Origin: Vibrio rumoiensis
GTDB taxonomy: Bacteria > Pseudomonadota > Gammaproteobacteria > Enterobacterales > Vibrionaceae
Direction of reading: 5' to 3'
Length of the DNA stretch: 64,000 nt
Assembly (NCBI RefSeq): GCF_002218045.2
Contig: NZ_AP018686.1
Location: 372,001 to 436,000, forward strand
The translations under genes were made by a program, and so were the position numbers. Under the pieces are notes generated by a model, which was not told the DNA's origin, ran no database searches, and was given only the letters and a program-made list of their open reading frames with translations. Every line of letters starts with the position of its first letter. Position 1 is the first letter of the stretch. Shown here piece by piece: positions 27,780 to 35,645 of this stretch.

Positions 27780-28511
27780 ATGTTAAAAGCGATAAAAACG
27801 CATTTTCACCCTCTAACTAAGATTGAAAAGCAAAGGCAAAGCATTCAGGTTCCAGAGATGGTTTCTCCAGAATTAAAGCAGCTATTAGCAACACCATTAT
27901 TGCCCCCCGAGACGCTGTTGAAAGAGGTGGAATTTCTGGTATTGGACTTTGAAACCACTGGACTTAACTTTGAGCAAGATAGCTTATTGAGTGTGGGTAA
28001 TATTCAAATGAAGCAAAACCAGATTGATATGGGTACCGCGGCACATTGTTATGTGGATGATAATCAGGCGATAAAAGCAGAAAGCGCCATCATCAATCAC
28101 ATCACTCCACAAATGCTTATTGAGGGGGATAGGCTTGATGAAGCAATGAATCGTTTATTTAGTAAAATGGTTGGTAAAGTCGTTATGGCTCATGGTGCGG
28201 TTATTGAACGGGGGTTTATCCAAAGCTACTTACAAAAAAAATATGGCTTAGAAACCTTTCCCGTTATTTGGCTTGATACGTTGAAAGTAGAAAAGCATTT
28301 AACATTTCATCAAAATACTACTGCATTAGAGCTTCAACTCAATGATGTACGTAACCGTTATGGCTTGCCTGTATATAATGCACATAATGCTTTAGTCGAC
28401 GCAATTTCGACCGCCGAATTGTACTTAGCGCAAAAAAGTAGAATCTTTGGTCAGAGTGCTCAGGCTACCACATTAGGTGAGATGTGTAATCGAATGACAT
28501 GCTTTAAATAG
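27780..28511 (+). CDS. DnaQ-like 3'-5' exonuclease partner of the DUF294 protein
   Basis: 243-aa DEDDh exonuclease: motif I FLVLDFETTGLNFEQD (about 50-66), motif II MAHGAVIERGF, motif III YNAHNALVDAISTAELYL. The catalytic acidic residues and His are intact. Starts 3 bases after the DUF294 gene stop, so they are co-translated. This two-gene pair is widespread in gamma-proteobacteria, normally on the core chromosome near acetate metabolism genes; here it lies within the island. Role unknown; small-RNA or oligonucleotide trimming is one possibility. Confidence 0.83.
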   Translation: MLKAIKTHFHPLTKIEKQRQSIQVPEMVSPELKQLLATPLLPPETLLKEVEFLVLDFETTGLNFEQDSLLSVGNIQMKQNQIDMGTAAHCYVDDNQAIKAESAIINHITPQMLIEGDRLDEAMNRLFSKMVGKVVMAHGAVIERGFIQSYLQKKYGLETFPVIWLDTLKVEKHLTFHQNTTALELQLNDVRNRYGLPVYNAHNALVDAISTAELYLAQKSRIFGQSAQATTLGEMCNRMTCFK

Positions 28512-28556
28512 AAAGGTTATGGGGGGAATGACGCCTATTTCTGAACGCCACCGCCT

Positions 28557-28591
28557 TCAACGCAATTGAAATTTGCTTCAACTGCGTTGAA
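28557..28591. terminator. Hairpin between convergent exonuclease and binding-protein genes
   Basis: TTCAACGCA (28557-28565) and TGCGTTGAA (28583-28591) pair perfectly; placed between convergent genes. No strong T-run, so a weak bidirectional terminator at best. Confidence 0.45.
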
Positions 28592-28604
28592 AGGGATAGA
28601 TTAT

Positions 28605-29246
28605 TTAATTACCTTTTTTACTTAATGAAAACTCATCAACTCTGACTTCGGTTTCTTTCCCTATATCACCTTTTAGATCAAGTTTTGCTTTATCTATATG
28701 CATAAAGGCAAAAACTTCAACGGAAGTATTATCGCCAGAATTAAAAGTTGTTGATATTAGCTTAAATGATTTATCCGCTGAGCCTTTAGGGTTATTTGCT
28801 AAATCTTTAATATGGACGGTGTTGTCGCCTAGGATCTTGCCATTGAGTGATTTAACACCAAACTCTAATGAACTGGCTGAAGAATTTCCTTTTTTATCTC
28901 GGTAATATAAAGAATAAACATATTGAGTATTCTTTTCTAATCCACTAATAGTCTGGCTTAAACCTGGAGTTGCTGAAAAGTTATCATCGGCAGATAAAAA
29001 CCTTATTCTCGCCGACCCTTCATCATCAAAAGCGGTGTTTTTAGAAGATGCTATTTCACCTTGTCCGTTATGTTTGTCATCGTGCTTAATCCAATCATTT
29101 GTCTTGCCCCGATTAATTCTTAACTCGGTTAGCTGATTATCTTTAATTAATCCTATGCCTTTAGGTTGTGTTACATCGGCTGCAAAAGCGGAATTAGAGG
29201 CGAGCAGTAACCCGATGACAGACATGCTTATTAATGTTTTTTTCAT
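28605..29246 (-). CDS. Secreted beta-sandwich protein, probable carbohydrate-binding module
   Basis: 213 aa with signal peptide MKKTLISMSVIGLLLASNSAFA (cleavage near 22). The mature part is one beta-rich domain with the pattern GLSQTISGLEKNTQYVYSLYYRDKKGNSSASSLEFGVKSL, typical of carbohydrate-binding modules attached to alginate lyases, where such modules are N-terminal. Here it stands alone, directly downstream of the PL7 lyase gene (79 bp gap), so it may assist that lyase in trans. No catalytic residues recognised. Confidence 0.55.
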   Translation of the reverse strand: MKKTLISMSVIGLLLASNSAFAADVTQPKGIGLIKDNQLTELRINRGKTNDWIKHDDKHNGQGEIASSKNTAFDDEGSARIRFLSADDNFSATPGLSQTISGLEKNTQYVYSLYYRDKKGNSSASSLEFGVKSLNGKILGDNTVHIKDLANNPKGSADKSFKLISTTFNSGDNTSVEVFAFMHIDKAKLDLKGDIGKETEVRVDEFSLSKKGN

Positions 29247-29325
29247 GAAAACTCCATTTCGTTGGTAATTACAATTAGAACATATGCTTGATGGTTAAAT
29301 TATATGAGGGGGATATAAGGTGATC

Positions 29326-30288
29326 TTAGTGTTCATATCCTTGATGTTTATTCGTTATTGAGTAAAAAGTAGCTTGAGCAAAATCATTACTATCACCACT
29401 TTTATTTAAGTTATAGACCCCCGCTTTAAAGTACATATATTGACCCGCTTGATCGTAACCGCTATTGGTTATATCGATAGTTTTGGAAACATCAGGTTTA
29501 CCGGGCCGAATTATAGTGACAGTTAAATTATTTTTTTCTGCTTGAATTTTATAACCAAACTTTTCATTCAAGGCGATGCCGTCTTCAGGGTCTTTGGCTG
29601 AACTGCTCCGTTGACCTATAAGCTCATACCACTGGTCATCACCAAAGCCAGAAGCTGGTTCGTGAGCTAGGTAAATAGCTCCTTTTGTATTATTTTTTAA
29701 TTTACGGTAATAAATTCTGACGGGTTCATTTTTTGTGGCATGGATCTGTCCAATAACCACACGACCTATTTGGTTACTATCGCCTGTAACGGTGACATGG
29801 TTAACTGCTAATGTTGCTTCGAGAGTACCATCAACGCCCCCTGCTTTATCCTGTTCAGATTGTGGCGTTGAGCTGAAAACCCAATTATTTTTATTGACAC
29901 CTTGAGTGCTGATTTTGGTGTTGTTTCGGCGTAACATTTCTCTTAACTCAGATCGGGTATAAGTTGTATTTGTTGATGTTTTAGGTCCGCTTACAAAACT
30001 AAGAAAGGTGATTCCTTTATCGTTAGAGTGTTCAAAGTAGGGGGATAAAGTATAACCATCGACTAAATCATAGGGCTGAATAGTATCTGAACGGCCATTA
30101 TTATCTTCATCTATCGGAATCCCTAAGGCCCAGTCACCTAAGTCTATAGACCTGAAAATTGGTAGATCATTTTTAGCATCGCTACCACTATTGCTGCTAT
30201 TTGAAGCGTCACCACTTGCATTACAGCCTATCAGCAATAAAGTCAAACTGAAAAAGTGGCAAAACCTTAGGCTTGAATTTAAGTTCAT
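29326..30288 (-). CDS. PL7 alginate lyase, outer-membrane lipoprotein
   Basis: 320-aa endolytic alginate lyase (Alginate_lyase2 fold). Lipobox LLIGC with Cys22 and +2 Asn suggests outer-membrane anchoring, followed by a Ser/Gly/Asn linker. The three PL7 signatures are present: RSELRE (112-117), QIH (181-183) and YFKAGVYNLN (286-295). QIH rather than QVH is associated with activity on guluronate-containing blocks. The open frame reaches 30321, but MNLNSSLRF at 30288 gives a proper lipoprotein signal and leaves room for the KdgR-like palindrome upstream. Confidence 0.92.
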   Translation of the reverse strand: MNLNSSLRFCHFFSLTLLLIGCNASGDASNSSNSGSDAKNDLPIFRSIDLGDWALGIPIDEDNNGRSDTIQPYDLVDGYTLSPYFEHSNDKGITFLSFVSGPKTSTNTTYTRSELREMLRRNNTKISTQGVNKNNWVFSSTPQSEQDKAGGVDGTLEATLAVNHVTVTGDSNQIGRVVIGQIHATKNEPVRIYYRKLKNNTKGAIYLAHEPASGFGDDQWYELIGQRSSSAKDPEDGIALNEKFGYKIQAEKNNLTVTIIRPGKPDVSKTIDITNSGYDQAGQYMYFKAGVYNLNKSGDSNDFAQATFYSITNKHQGYEH

Positions 30289-30299
30289 AACAATATCCA

Positions 30300-30326
30300 T
30301 TAAAATGAAACACCGAATCATTTTAA
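30300..30326. promoter_or_regulatory. KdgR-like palindrome before the PL7 lyase
   Basis: Perfect 9-bp arms TTAAAATGA (30300-30308) and TCATTTTAA (30318-30326). Core TGAAACACCGAATCA (30306-30320) fits TRAAAY-N3-RTTTYA at 10 of 12 positions, and the outer symmetry is the best of all sites. Confidence 0.55.
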
Positions 30327-30428
30327 TTCAAACAATAGTCCAATAATGTGATCAGGAATGATAAAGGAAAGTTTAATATTAGGTTTTTTGAAGAAAAAGA
30401 TCGCCATCACAATTTTACATGTGGGTAT

Positions 30429-30640
30429 TGCAGTCTAATCGTTATGGACGCCCTGATTGTGGATAATCAAATCGAGGTCAATATGAATGCAAAACATCAA
30501 TATCGAACTTGTAGTACAGGATTTAAAGAAGAATCTCCGGCACTCATAACCGAGCAAGGCTATTAAGTTGTCTAAGCCGCTGAGGCTTTAGATGTATTGT
30601 AAAACCTAATTTACACTTGGAAGCAATTCGGTCGTAAAGC
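30429..30640 (+). mobile_element. Decayed IS3-family remnant (left end and orfA start)
   Basis: Resembles the left end and orfA start of the intact IS3 element at 31692: LIVDNQIEVNMNAKHQYRT then FKEES..LITEQGY, followed by stop codons and AAEALDV...LIYTWKQ in the same frame. The first bases CAGTCTAATCG parallel the terminal inverted repeat. No orfB remains. The rest of 30322-30712 has no other gene. Confidence 0.7.
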
Positions 30641-30712
30641 TTTAATAAGCAGTTATAACCGTAATCTCACTAAGCTTAATAAATTTTAATGAGAAATCAT
30701 TAAATTCTGCTT

Positions 30713-31691
30713 TTATTGAACATTCATCATCATGATCCCCATCATGTGAATTAAATACATGAGGTGATGTGAGGAGTGCTTTTTATGGCCCGTTGATGTG
30801 ATGTATTGCTTTTCATTTGGGCTAATCAGTTCTAATCGTACTGCGCCTTGACCTATTTTTCCATTGACTGAAGATTTCTCACCTTCTAGTGATTTAAGTT
30901 CCGAAATGCTATTTCCCCATTCATCCTTCATTTGGCTATTTTGTTGATAGAAGGTGACCACTCGCCAGGCTGATTTTGAGATCATAAAATCAAAGGTATC
31001 AATAAATAGTGAGAATAATTGGGGATCGTTAAAATAAATGCCAGATTTACTCACGCTAGAGTTTTTTAATGCATAATCAAGCATTTGACTTATGTTATGG
31101 CTGTTCGGTTTAAATTGAGTTCTGAGTTTGATGATAAAACGATCTACTTGCTTGTTTTCTTCAATCGTTTTAGGTTTCGCGGGTAAAATACTATTCTCTC
31201 TAGCGGTAGAAAAATGGCGGGATCTAGGCTTTGCTGAGTTTGTTTTTAAAGACTTAATGTAAAGAGCATTTTTAACCCATTTGTCAATGGTTTCTTTCTT
31301 GATACAGTAGCGGTATGCGATATCGAGGCTACTTATTCCTGTGTTATACAGTTTCAGCAATTCATAGCAGGTATGGATGCTATTAGTATTATGCGCTTTA
31401 TCAAACGTTATTAATTGAGGTGTTGTTCCATCTTTGATTTCTGATTGTATAGCTTTTATCGATAACTTATTGATTAGGTAGGGGATCGAAGATATAACAT
31501 TATCACTGACATTAATGCTTTTGAGATTTTTCCTTGAATTTAATCGAAGTTGCAAAGCCTGCTTTTGTGTTAACACATGTTGGGCTTGATTGAGTTTAAT
31601 ACTACTGATCCAATCGCTGAAATGTAGGTAATGTGCGAACGTCATTTCTGGTGATTCATGCCCTGCAAAGGCCGCTAGAGCATAATTATTC
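30713..31691 (-). pseudogene. C-terminal remnant of a third giant tyrosine-recombinase-like gene
   Basis: About 325 codons, cut at its 5' side by the IS3 left end at 31692. It starts at NNYALAAFAGHESPEMTFAHYLHFSDW, which matches the Tyr-containing last recombinase box of the 1012-aa protein at 39031-42069, and keeps the same unusual C-terminal domain: a helix-turn-helix-like stretch (LYNTGISSLDIAYRYCIKKETIDKWVKNAL), RSRHFSTAREN.ILPAKPK, SSVSKSGIYF and LELISPNEKQYI. It is clearly related but divergent, so a separate family member and not a recent copy. The N-terminal two thirds are gone. Confidence 0.8.
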
Positions 31692-31750
31692 TGGTCTAAT
31701 CGATCTGGACACCTTGATTGTGGATAATACAACAATCAATCGAGGTGAAT

Positions 31751-32038
31751 ATGAATACAAAACGTCAATATCGAACTTATACGAAAGCATTCAAAGAAGA
31801 AGCGGTCGGACTCATCACTGAGCAAGGTTACTCCGTTGCTCAAGCTGCTGAAGCATTGGGGGTTGCACAAAACCTACTTTATACTTGGAAACAGAAAGCT
31901 GATGAGTTAGAAAATTCATCTGTTAATGCTGATGAAAAGACTGAATTACTGGCTTTAAGGAAAGAAGTAAAACAACTCAGGATGGAGAAAGAGATCCTAA
32001 AAAAAGCCAGCGCCTTCTTTGCGAAAGAAATGAAATAA
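31751..32038 (+). CDS. IS3-family transposase OrfA
   Basis: 95-aa HTH protein: TKAFKEEAVGLITEQGYSVAQAAEALGVAQNLLYTWKQKAD is the helix-turn-helix, followed by a leucine zipper (ELLALRKEVKQLRMEKEILKKASAFFAKEMK). Start at the ATG at 31751 with GAGG 7 bases upstream. The codons CTA-AAA-AAA near its end form a classic slippery site for -1 frameshifting into the orfB frame, which would produce the OrfAB transposase. OrfA alone normally binds the ends and represses transposition. Confidence 0.9.
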   Translation: MNTKRQYRTYTKAFKEEAVGLITEQGYSVAQAAEALGVAQNLLYTWKQKADELENSSVNADEKTELLALRKEVKQLRMEKEILKKASAFFAKEMK

Positions 32039-32901
32039 AATTTCAATTTATTCGAGAGCATCGCTCTCGATTTCCAACAAAAATGCTTTGTAATAGCCTA
32101 AAAATGAGTCGCAGCGCATTTTATGATTGGTTAGCAAGACCTGCTCAGATAATTACTGAGCAAGAGCTTAATTTATATCGAGTGGCTAAGCGACTTTTTA
32201 AACGCAGTCGTCAAAGTTTAGGCTCTCGTCAATTAGCTAAGAAATTACGCAAAGAAGGCTTTGATGTCGGTCGTTACCGTACTCGTACCATTATGAGAAA
32301 GCTCGGACTTGTTGTTCGACAGCGGAGAGCTTATAAGGTCACAACGACACGAAAGCACAGTGATTCTGTTGCTAATAATATATTAAAACAGCAATTTAAC
32401 CCTACGGAGCCAAATACTGTATGGGCTGGTGATGTGACTTATCTTAGAACTCATCAAGGCTGGATGTACCTTGCTATTGTCATGGATTTACACTCAAGAC
32501 GGATCGTTGGTTGGGCGTTATCAAGTCGAATGACAGTAGGTTTAGTTGAACGTGCGCTGCAAATGGCGATCACGCTTCGTAAACCTAAAAAAGGTTTACT
32601 TTTCCACAGTGATCGAGGCTCACAATACACCAGTAAGTCATTTCAAAATTTATTACAGGCACATGGGATCACATCATCAATGAGTAGTGTTGGTGCTTGT
32701 TTAGATAATGCGGTTGTAGAGCGTTTTTTCGGTAGCTTAAAAAATGAATGGTTGCTTAATATTGTGCACTTAACACGTGAAGCGATGAAAGAAGATGTGG
32801 TTGAATACATCCGATATTATAACCACGAAAGACTGCATACTACGCTTGGTGATCTAACACCAATCGACTATGAAAAATCACAAAGTAAGGTGTCCGGTTG
32901 A
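31996..32901 (+). CDS. IS3-family transposase OrfB (DDE integrase core)
   Basis: The -1 frame is open from 31996 through the first ATG at 32083, so it is expressed as an OrfAB fusion by frameshifting at the A7 run. N-terminal HTH_21 region (FQFIREHRSRFP...MSRSAFYDWLARP) and rve core: WAGDVTYLRT (first Asp), HSDRGSQYTS (second Asp), SVGACLDNAVVERFFGSLKNEWL (Glu), then YNHERLH. All catalytic residues are present, so the element may still be active. Confidence 0.9.
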   Translation, partial: PKKSQRLLCERNEIKFQFIREHRSRFPTKMLCNSLKMSRSAFYDWLARPAQIITEQELNLYRVAKRLFKRSRQSLGSRQLAKKLRKEGFDVGRYRTRTIMRKLGLVVRQRRAYKVTTTRKHSDSVANNILKQQFNPTEPNTVWAGDVTYLRTHQGWMYLAIVMDLHSRRIVGWALSSRMTVGLVERALQMAITLRKPKKGLLFHSDRGSQYTSKSFQNLLQAHGITSSMSSVGACLDNAVVERFFGSLKNEWLLNIVHLTREAMKEDVVEYIRYYNHERLHTTLGDLTPIDYEKSQSKVSG

Positions 32902-32982
32902 GCTTGACCAGAATATGACAGTGTGGTTCGTACATTATTGCCATTCTTCTTTGCGATATTCTTAGTGTTGATGCTAGTAACT

Positions 32983-34069
32983 CCCGAATTCAACTCCGAA
33001 CTGCGACATTTGTAATTTCAAGCAGCCAACATCATTTTGCTAAAAATGACGGCTGGTTGCTTGAACCCTAAACACTTCTTTGGACGATAATTTATCCGAA
33101 GTTGGGCTCGCTCAACTTCATCATCACTCACCGACCGTAAATCTGTTCCTTTCTTGATATATTGTCTCAACAGGCCATTAGCATTTTCATTAGCACCGCG
33201 CTCCCAAGAACTATAAGGGTGAGCAAAATACACATCGGTTTCTAAGGCTTGTGCTACTTCCATATGACCCGCAAATTCTCTGCCATTATCGGCCGTTATA
33301 GTATGAACAAATCGTTTGTATGGCCGTAATAAGTCTATCGTCGCTCTGGTCACATCTTCTGCTGATTTTGAAGGCACTTTTTTTACTAAATAAAACCGTG
33401 TGGCTCGCTCTAAGATTGTGACAATAGCGCCCGTACCATGTTTACCAAGAACTGTATCAATTTCCCAATCACCAAAACGTGTACGATTATCGACATCTTT
33501 GGGTCTTTCATCTATTGAAATGGCATTTTTTATTGCGGGAGCTTTATCTTTCTTGCCTCTTCTATAGCGTTTATGACCTTGGCGTAAATGACGAAACAGT
33601 TTACCGCCTTGCCGTTTATTGCAGGCAATAAAACGGTAAATCCATTCATGACTGACTTTTTCTCCAATACGAGTAAGAACGTGAGATATTTGCTCTGGAC
33701 TCCAGTCTTGCGTTATTAAAAACTCAATAAATTCCACACGTTGTTGCGGTACTCGATACTTAGATGCGTTTAATCGCTTTGCCCTAGATAGTTGCTGGGC
33801 TGTATCTGGTGAATATTGTTCTTTTGTACCGCATCGTCTCAACTCTCTATAGAGAGTTGAGCGGTGACATTTTACGGTTTTGGCAATTTCAGAAATTGAA
33901 ATTCCCTGTTCTAAAAGGGCAGAAATCTGGTATCGTCTTCCCTCGGTCAACTGCTGATAATTCATGGTAGTCCGCTTGTTTCTTTGGCGAGAAGAGCGTA
34001 CCACTTTCAGCAGTTGGCTTCCTCTTCTACACCATTCCATGAATGTCGCAGTTATTATCTGAAATCAGG
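32983..34069 (-). mobile_element. IS30-family insertion sequence, copy 1 (intact, 1087 bp)
   Basis: Imperfect terminal inverted repeats of about 28 bp sharing AACTGCGACATT; ends are CCCGAATTCA at left and the complement of CCTGATTTCA at right. Flanked by a 2-bp duplication CT (32981-32982, 34070-34071). One complete transposase. Confidence 0.88.
33018..33965 (-). CDS. IS30-family transposase
   Basis: 315 aa from the ATG at 33965 (MNYQQLTEGRRYQISALLEQG, the standard IS30 start); the open frame extends 25 codons further upstream. HTH_38 (SISEIAKTVKCHRSTLYRELRR), zinc-knuckle-like middle region and a DDE core: GDWEIDTV (Asp), ITADNGREFAGH (Asp), and Glu in SSWERGANENANGLLRQYIKKGT. Complete, so probably functional and able to mobilise the degenerate copy at 37695. 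Confidence 0.92.
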   Translation of the reverse strand: MNYQQLTEGRRYQISALLEQGISISEIAKTVKCHRSTLYRELRRCGTKEQYSPDTAQQLSRAKRLNASKYRVPQQRVEFIEFLITQDWSPEQISHVLTRIGEKVSHEWIYRFIACNKRQGGKLFRHLRQGHKRYRRGKKDKAPAIKNAISIDERPKDVDNRTRFGDWEIDTVLGKHGTGAIVTILERATRFYLVKKVPSKSAEDVTRATIDLLRPYKRFVHTITADNGREFAGHMEVAQALETDVYFAHPYSSWERGANENANGLLRQYIKKGTDLRSVSDDEVERAQLRINYRPKKCLGFKQPAVIFSKMMLAA

Positions 34070-34146
34070 CTTATGTTCCAGCTATATCGATGGCGATTCC
34101 TGAGATGATGGGGTTAGTGGGTTAAGTCATTACGTGTTGAATATGT

Positions 34147-34177
34147 AAAGCTCTACATTATGTGGAGCTTTATTTTT
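34147..34177 (+). terminator. Terminator of the lost TRAP operon
   Basis: AAAGCTCTAC (34147-34156) pairs with GTGGAGCTTT (34162-34171; one G-U), then a T-rich run. It lies 21 bases after the TRAP stop. Confidence 0.75.
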
Positions 34178-34237
34178 ATCGATTTAAATTCGTTTATTCA
34201 AAAATAAAATGAGTATAATCAGACTGAATATGTACGA

Positions 34238-35017
34238 ATGGGTGATCAGGATTTGGAACAGATACAAAAAACAGAATACCGAGCGCCAGCCTTAGAGAAG
34301 GGGTTAGAGATACTTGAGCTACTTGCATGCCAAGCCGAACCATTGACTAAAAAACAGATTTCTACGCAACTGAATCGCAGTGTGAATGAAATTTTTCGCA
34401 TGCTGAGTGTGTTGGTAGAAAAGCAATATATTGAGTTTGATGCAGATACCGCGACTTATGCTTTAACATTAAAGATGTTCGCTTTATCTAATCAAGCTCC
34501 GCCAATCGCGCTATTACTGAAAAAAGCACGACCTCTGATGGAAACTCTAAGTTATTCGGTCAATCAGTCATGCCATATTAGTCGATACAGTAATGGTAAT
34601 TTGGTTGTCATCGCGGGCCAAGAGAGTCCTTATAAAATGGGCTTTAGTCTACGGATTGGTGCCGAATTAGATATCGGTGCTTCAGGCTCTGGTTTGGTAT
34701 TGCTGAGCTTTATGGAGCCAGAAAAAAGGTCTGAAATTTTAGCTCATCAAGATGGCTTCACATCGGAAAATTTGGATGTTATTGCTAACAAAATAGCGAT
34801 GATAGAGGAACAGGGGTATTACGTTGGAGAGAGTCCTCAAATATCCGGTGTTACGAATATTTCGATGCCGATCTTCGGCGTGCTAGGAGAGCTTATAGCC
34901 GTTATGACAGTGCCTTATATGACTCTAAATTCTAAAACGGTTAATCACGATATTGCTGATATTGAAAAGACGCGTCAGGAATTATCTAAAGTGGTAGAAA
35001 AGCTCCACTTACAATAA
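34238..35017 (+). CDS. Second IclR-family regulator
   Basis: 259 aa. N-terminal winged helix (APALEKGLEILELLACQAEPLTKKQISTQLNRSVNEIFRMLSVL) and IclR effector domain (SGSGLVLLSFM, EEQGYYVGESPQISGVTNISMPIFGVLGELIAVMTVPY). Its recognition helix differs fully from KdgR (LNRSVNEIFRML versus MMSKSTTYRFLQ), so it should read another operator. It lies between the broken TRAP gene and the convergent ygjV2/GH88/TauE operon, so it probably regulated that second, GAG- or glucuronan-like branch. Ribosome site before the chosen start is poor; a downstream TTG is possible. Confidence 0.83.
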   Translation: MGDQDLEQIQKTEYRAPALEKGLEILELLACQAEPLTKKQISTQLNRSVNEIFRMLSVLVEKQYIEFDADTATYALTLKMFALSNQAPPIALLLKKARPLMETLSYSVNQSCHISRYSNGNLVVIAGQESPYKMGFSLRIGAELDIGASGSGLVLLSFMEPEKRSEILAHQDGFTSENLDVIANKIAMIEEQGYYVGESPQISGVTNISMPIFGVLGELIAVMTVPYMTLNSKTVNHDIADIEKTRQELSKVVEKLHLQ

Positions 35018-35058
35018 ATCAGTATTCAATGATTACTTTTTCTTGTGATAGATTCTTA

Positions 35059-35580
35059 CTACTCACTAGGTTCTAATTTTTTCTTATTGCGATATAAACG
35101 CATAATAGTAAATAAATTGACGGTTAAGAGTGTCGCTTCTAATAGTGAACCACCAATGGAGCCAATGATAATATTATTGGCCAACCAACATACCGCACCA
35201 ATGATGAAGGCAATTCGCATTTGAATGCCCTTTAAGAGAAATACTGCAATGGTGCCTAAGACAGAACCCGCAATAGGCAGCAGATCAAGTGGCCCTTCCG
35301 CTACCCATAAACCAAGCACAATACTGACGATCACAAAAAAGGCGGCCACAACTTTGTTTGAAGTTTTAATGGCTGTCGCCGTTCGTAAGAAAGATAAAAG
35401 CGTACTGATTGCCGAAATATTTGAACCTAAAAGGTAGAAATGTAAAACATTATTCAGCTGGAATATCACCATTAAAATTTTAAGCTTGTGGTCATCCTTT
35501 TGATAAAACGTAGAAATCCCTAAAGCGAAACTGAGAAAGCCAAGCCATTGAGCAAAAGAAAGATTAATTAACAATTCCAT
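35059..35580 (-). CDS. YgjV-family inner-membrane protein, copy 2
   Basis: 173 aa, same length and about four-fifths identical by eye to the copy at 22129-22650 (shared SFAQWLGFLSFALGISTFY-type start and GSIGGSLLEATLLTVNLFTI end). Differences are spread evenly with many silent changes, so this is an old duplication or separate acquisition and not a recent copy. Lies 65 bases after the GH88 gene on the same strand. Function unknown. Confidence 0.82.
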   Translation of the reverse strand: MELLINLSFAQWLGFLSFALGISTFYQKDDHKLKILMVIFQLNNVLHFYLLGSNISAISTLLSFLRTATAIKTSNKVVAAFFVIVSIVLGLWVAEGPLDLLPIAGSVLGTIAVFLLKGIQMRIAFIIGAVCWLANNIIIGSIGGSLLEATLLTVNLFTIMRLYRNKKKLEPSE

Positions 35581-35645
35581 GTAATTGCCTTAAGGGAGGA
35601 ACGCATAAGTGTTCGCTTTATATTCCATTGAAGTATTAATTACTA

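Larger units (their letters stand above)
31692..32910 (+). mobile_element. IS3-family insertion sequence (1219 bp)
   Basis: Ends TGGTCTAATCG...GGACACC and the inverted ...GGTGTCC...TTGACCA give partly matched terminal repeats starting TGGTC and sharing GGACACC. Contains orfA and orfB with a slippery A7 run (31999-32005). The flanking triplets differ (TTC on the left, GAA on the right), so no target duplication is visible; the element probably mediated a deletion. Confidence 0.88.
32911..34125 (+). pseudogene. TRAP transporter large permease (DctM-like), 3' remnant split by IS30 element
   Basis: Bases 32911-32982 read EYDSVVRTLLPFFFAIFLVLMLVT, the last membrane helix of a DctM-type TRAP permease. 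Removing the IS30 element and one CT duplication joins GTAACT to TATGTTCCA and gives ...LVTYVPAISMAIPEMMGLVG followed by TAA at 34123. All upstream sequence has been lost at the IS3 element. The missing transporter probably imported uronates or unsaturated disaccharides, judging from neighbours (inference). Confidence 0.8.
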
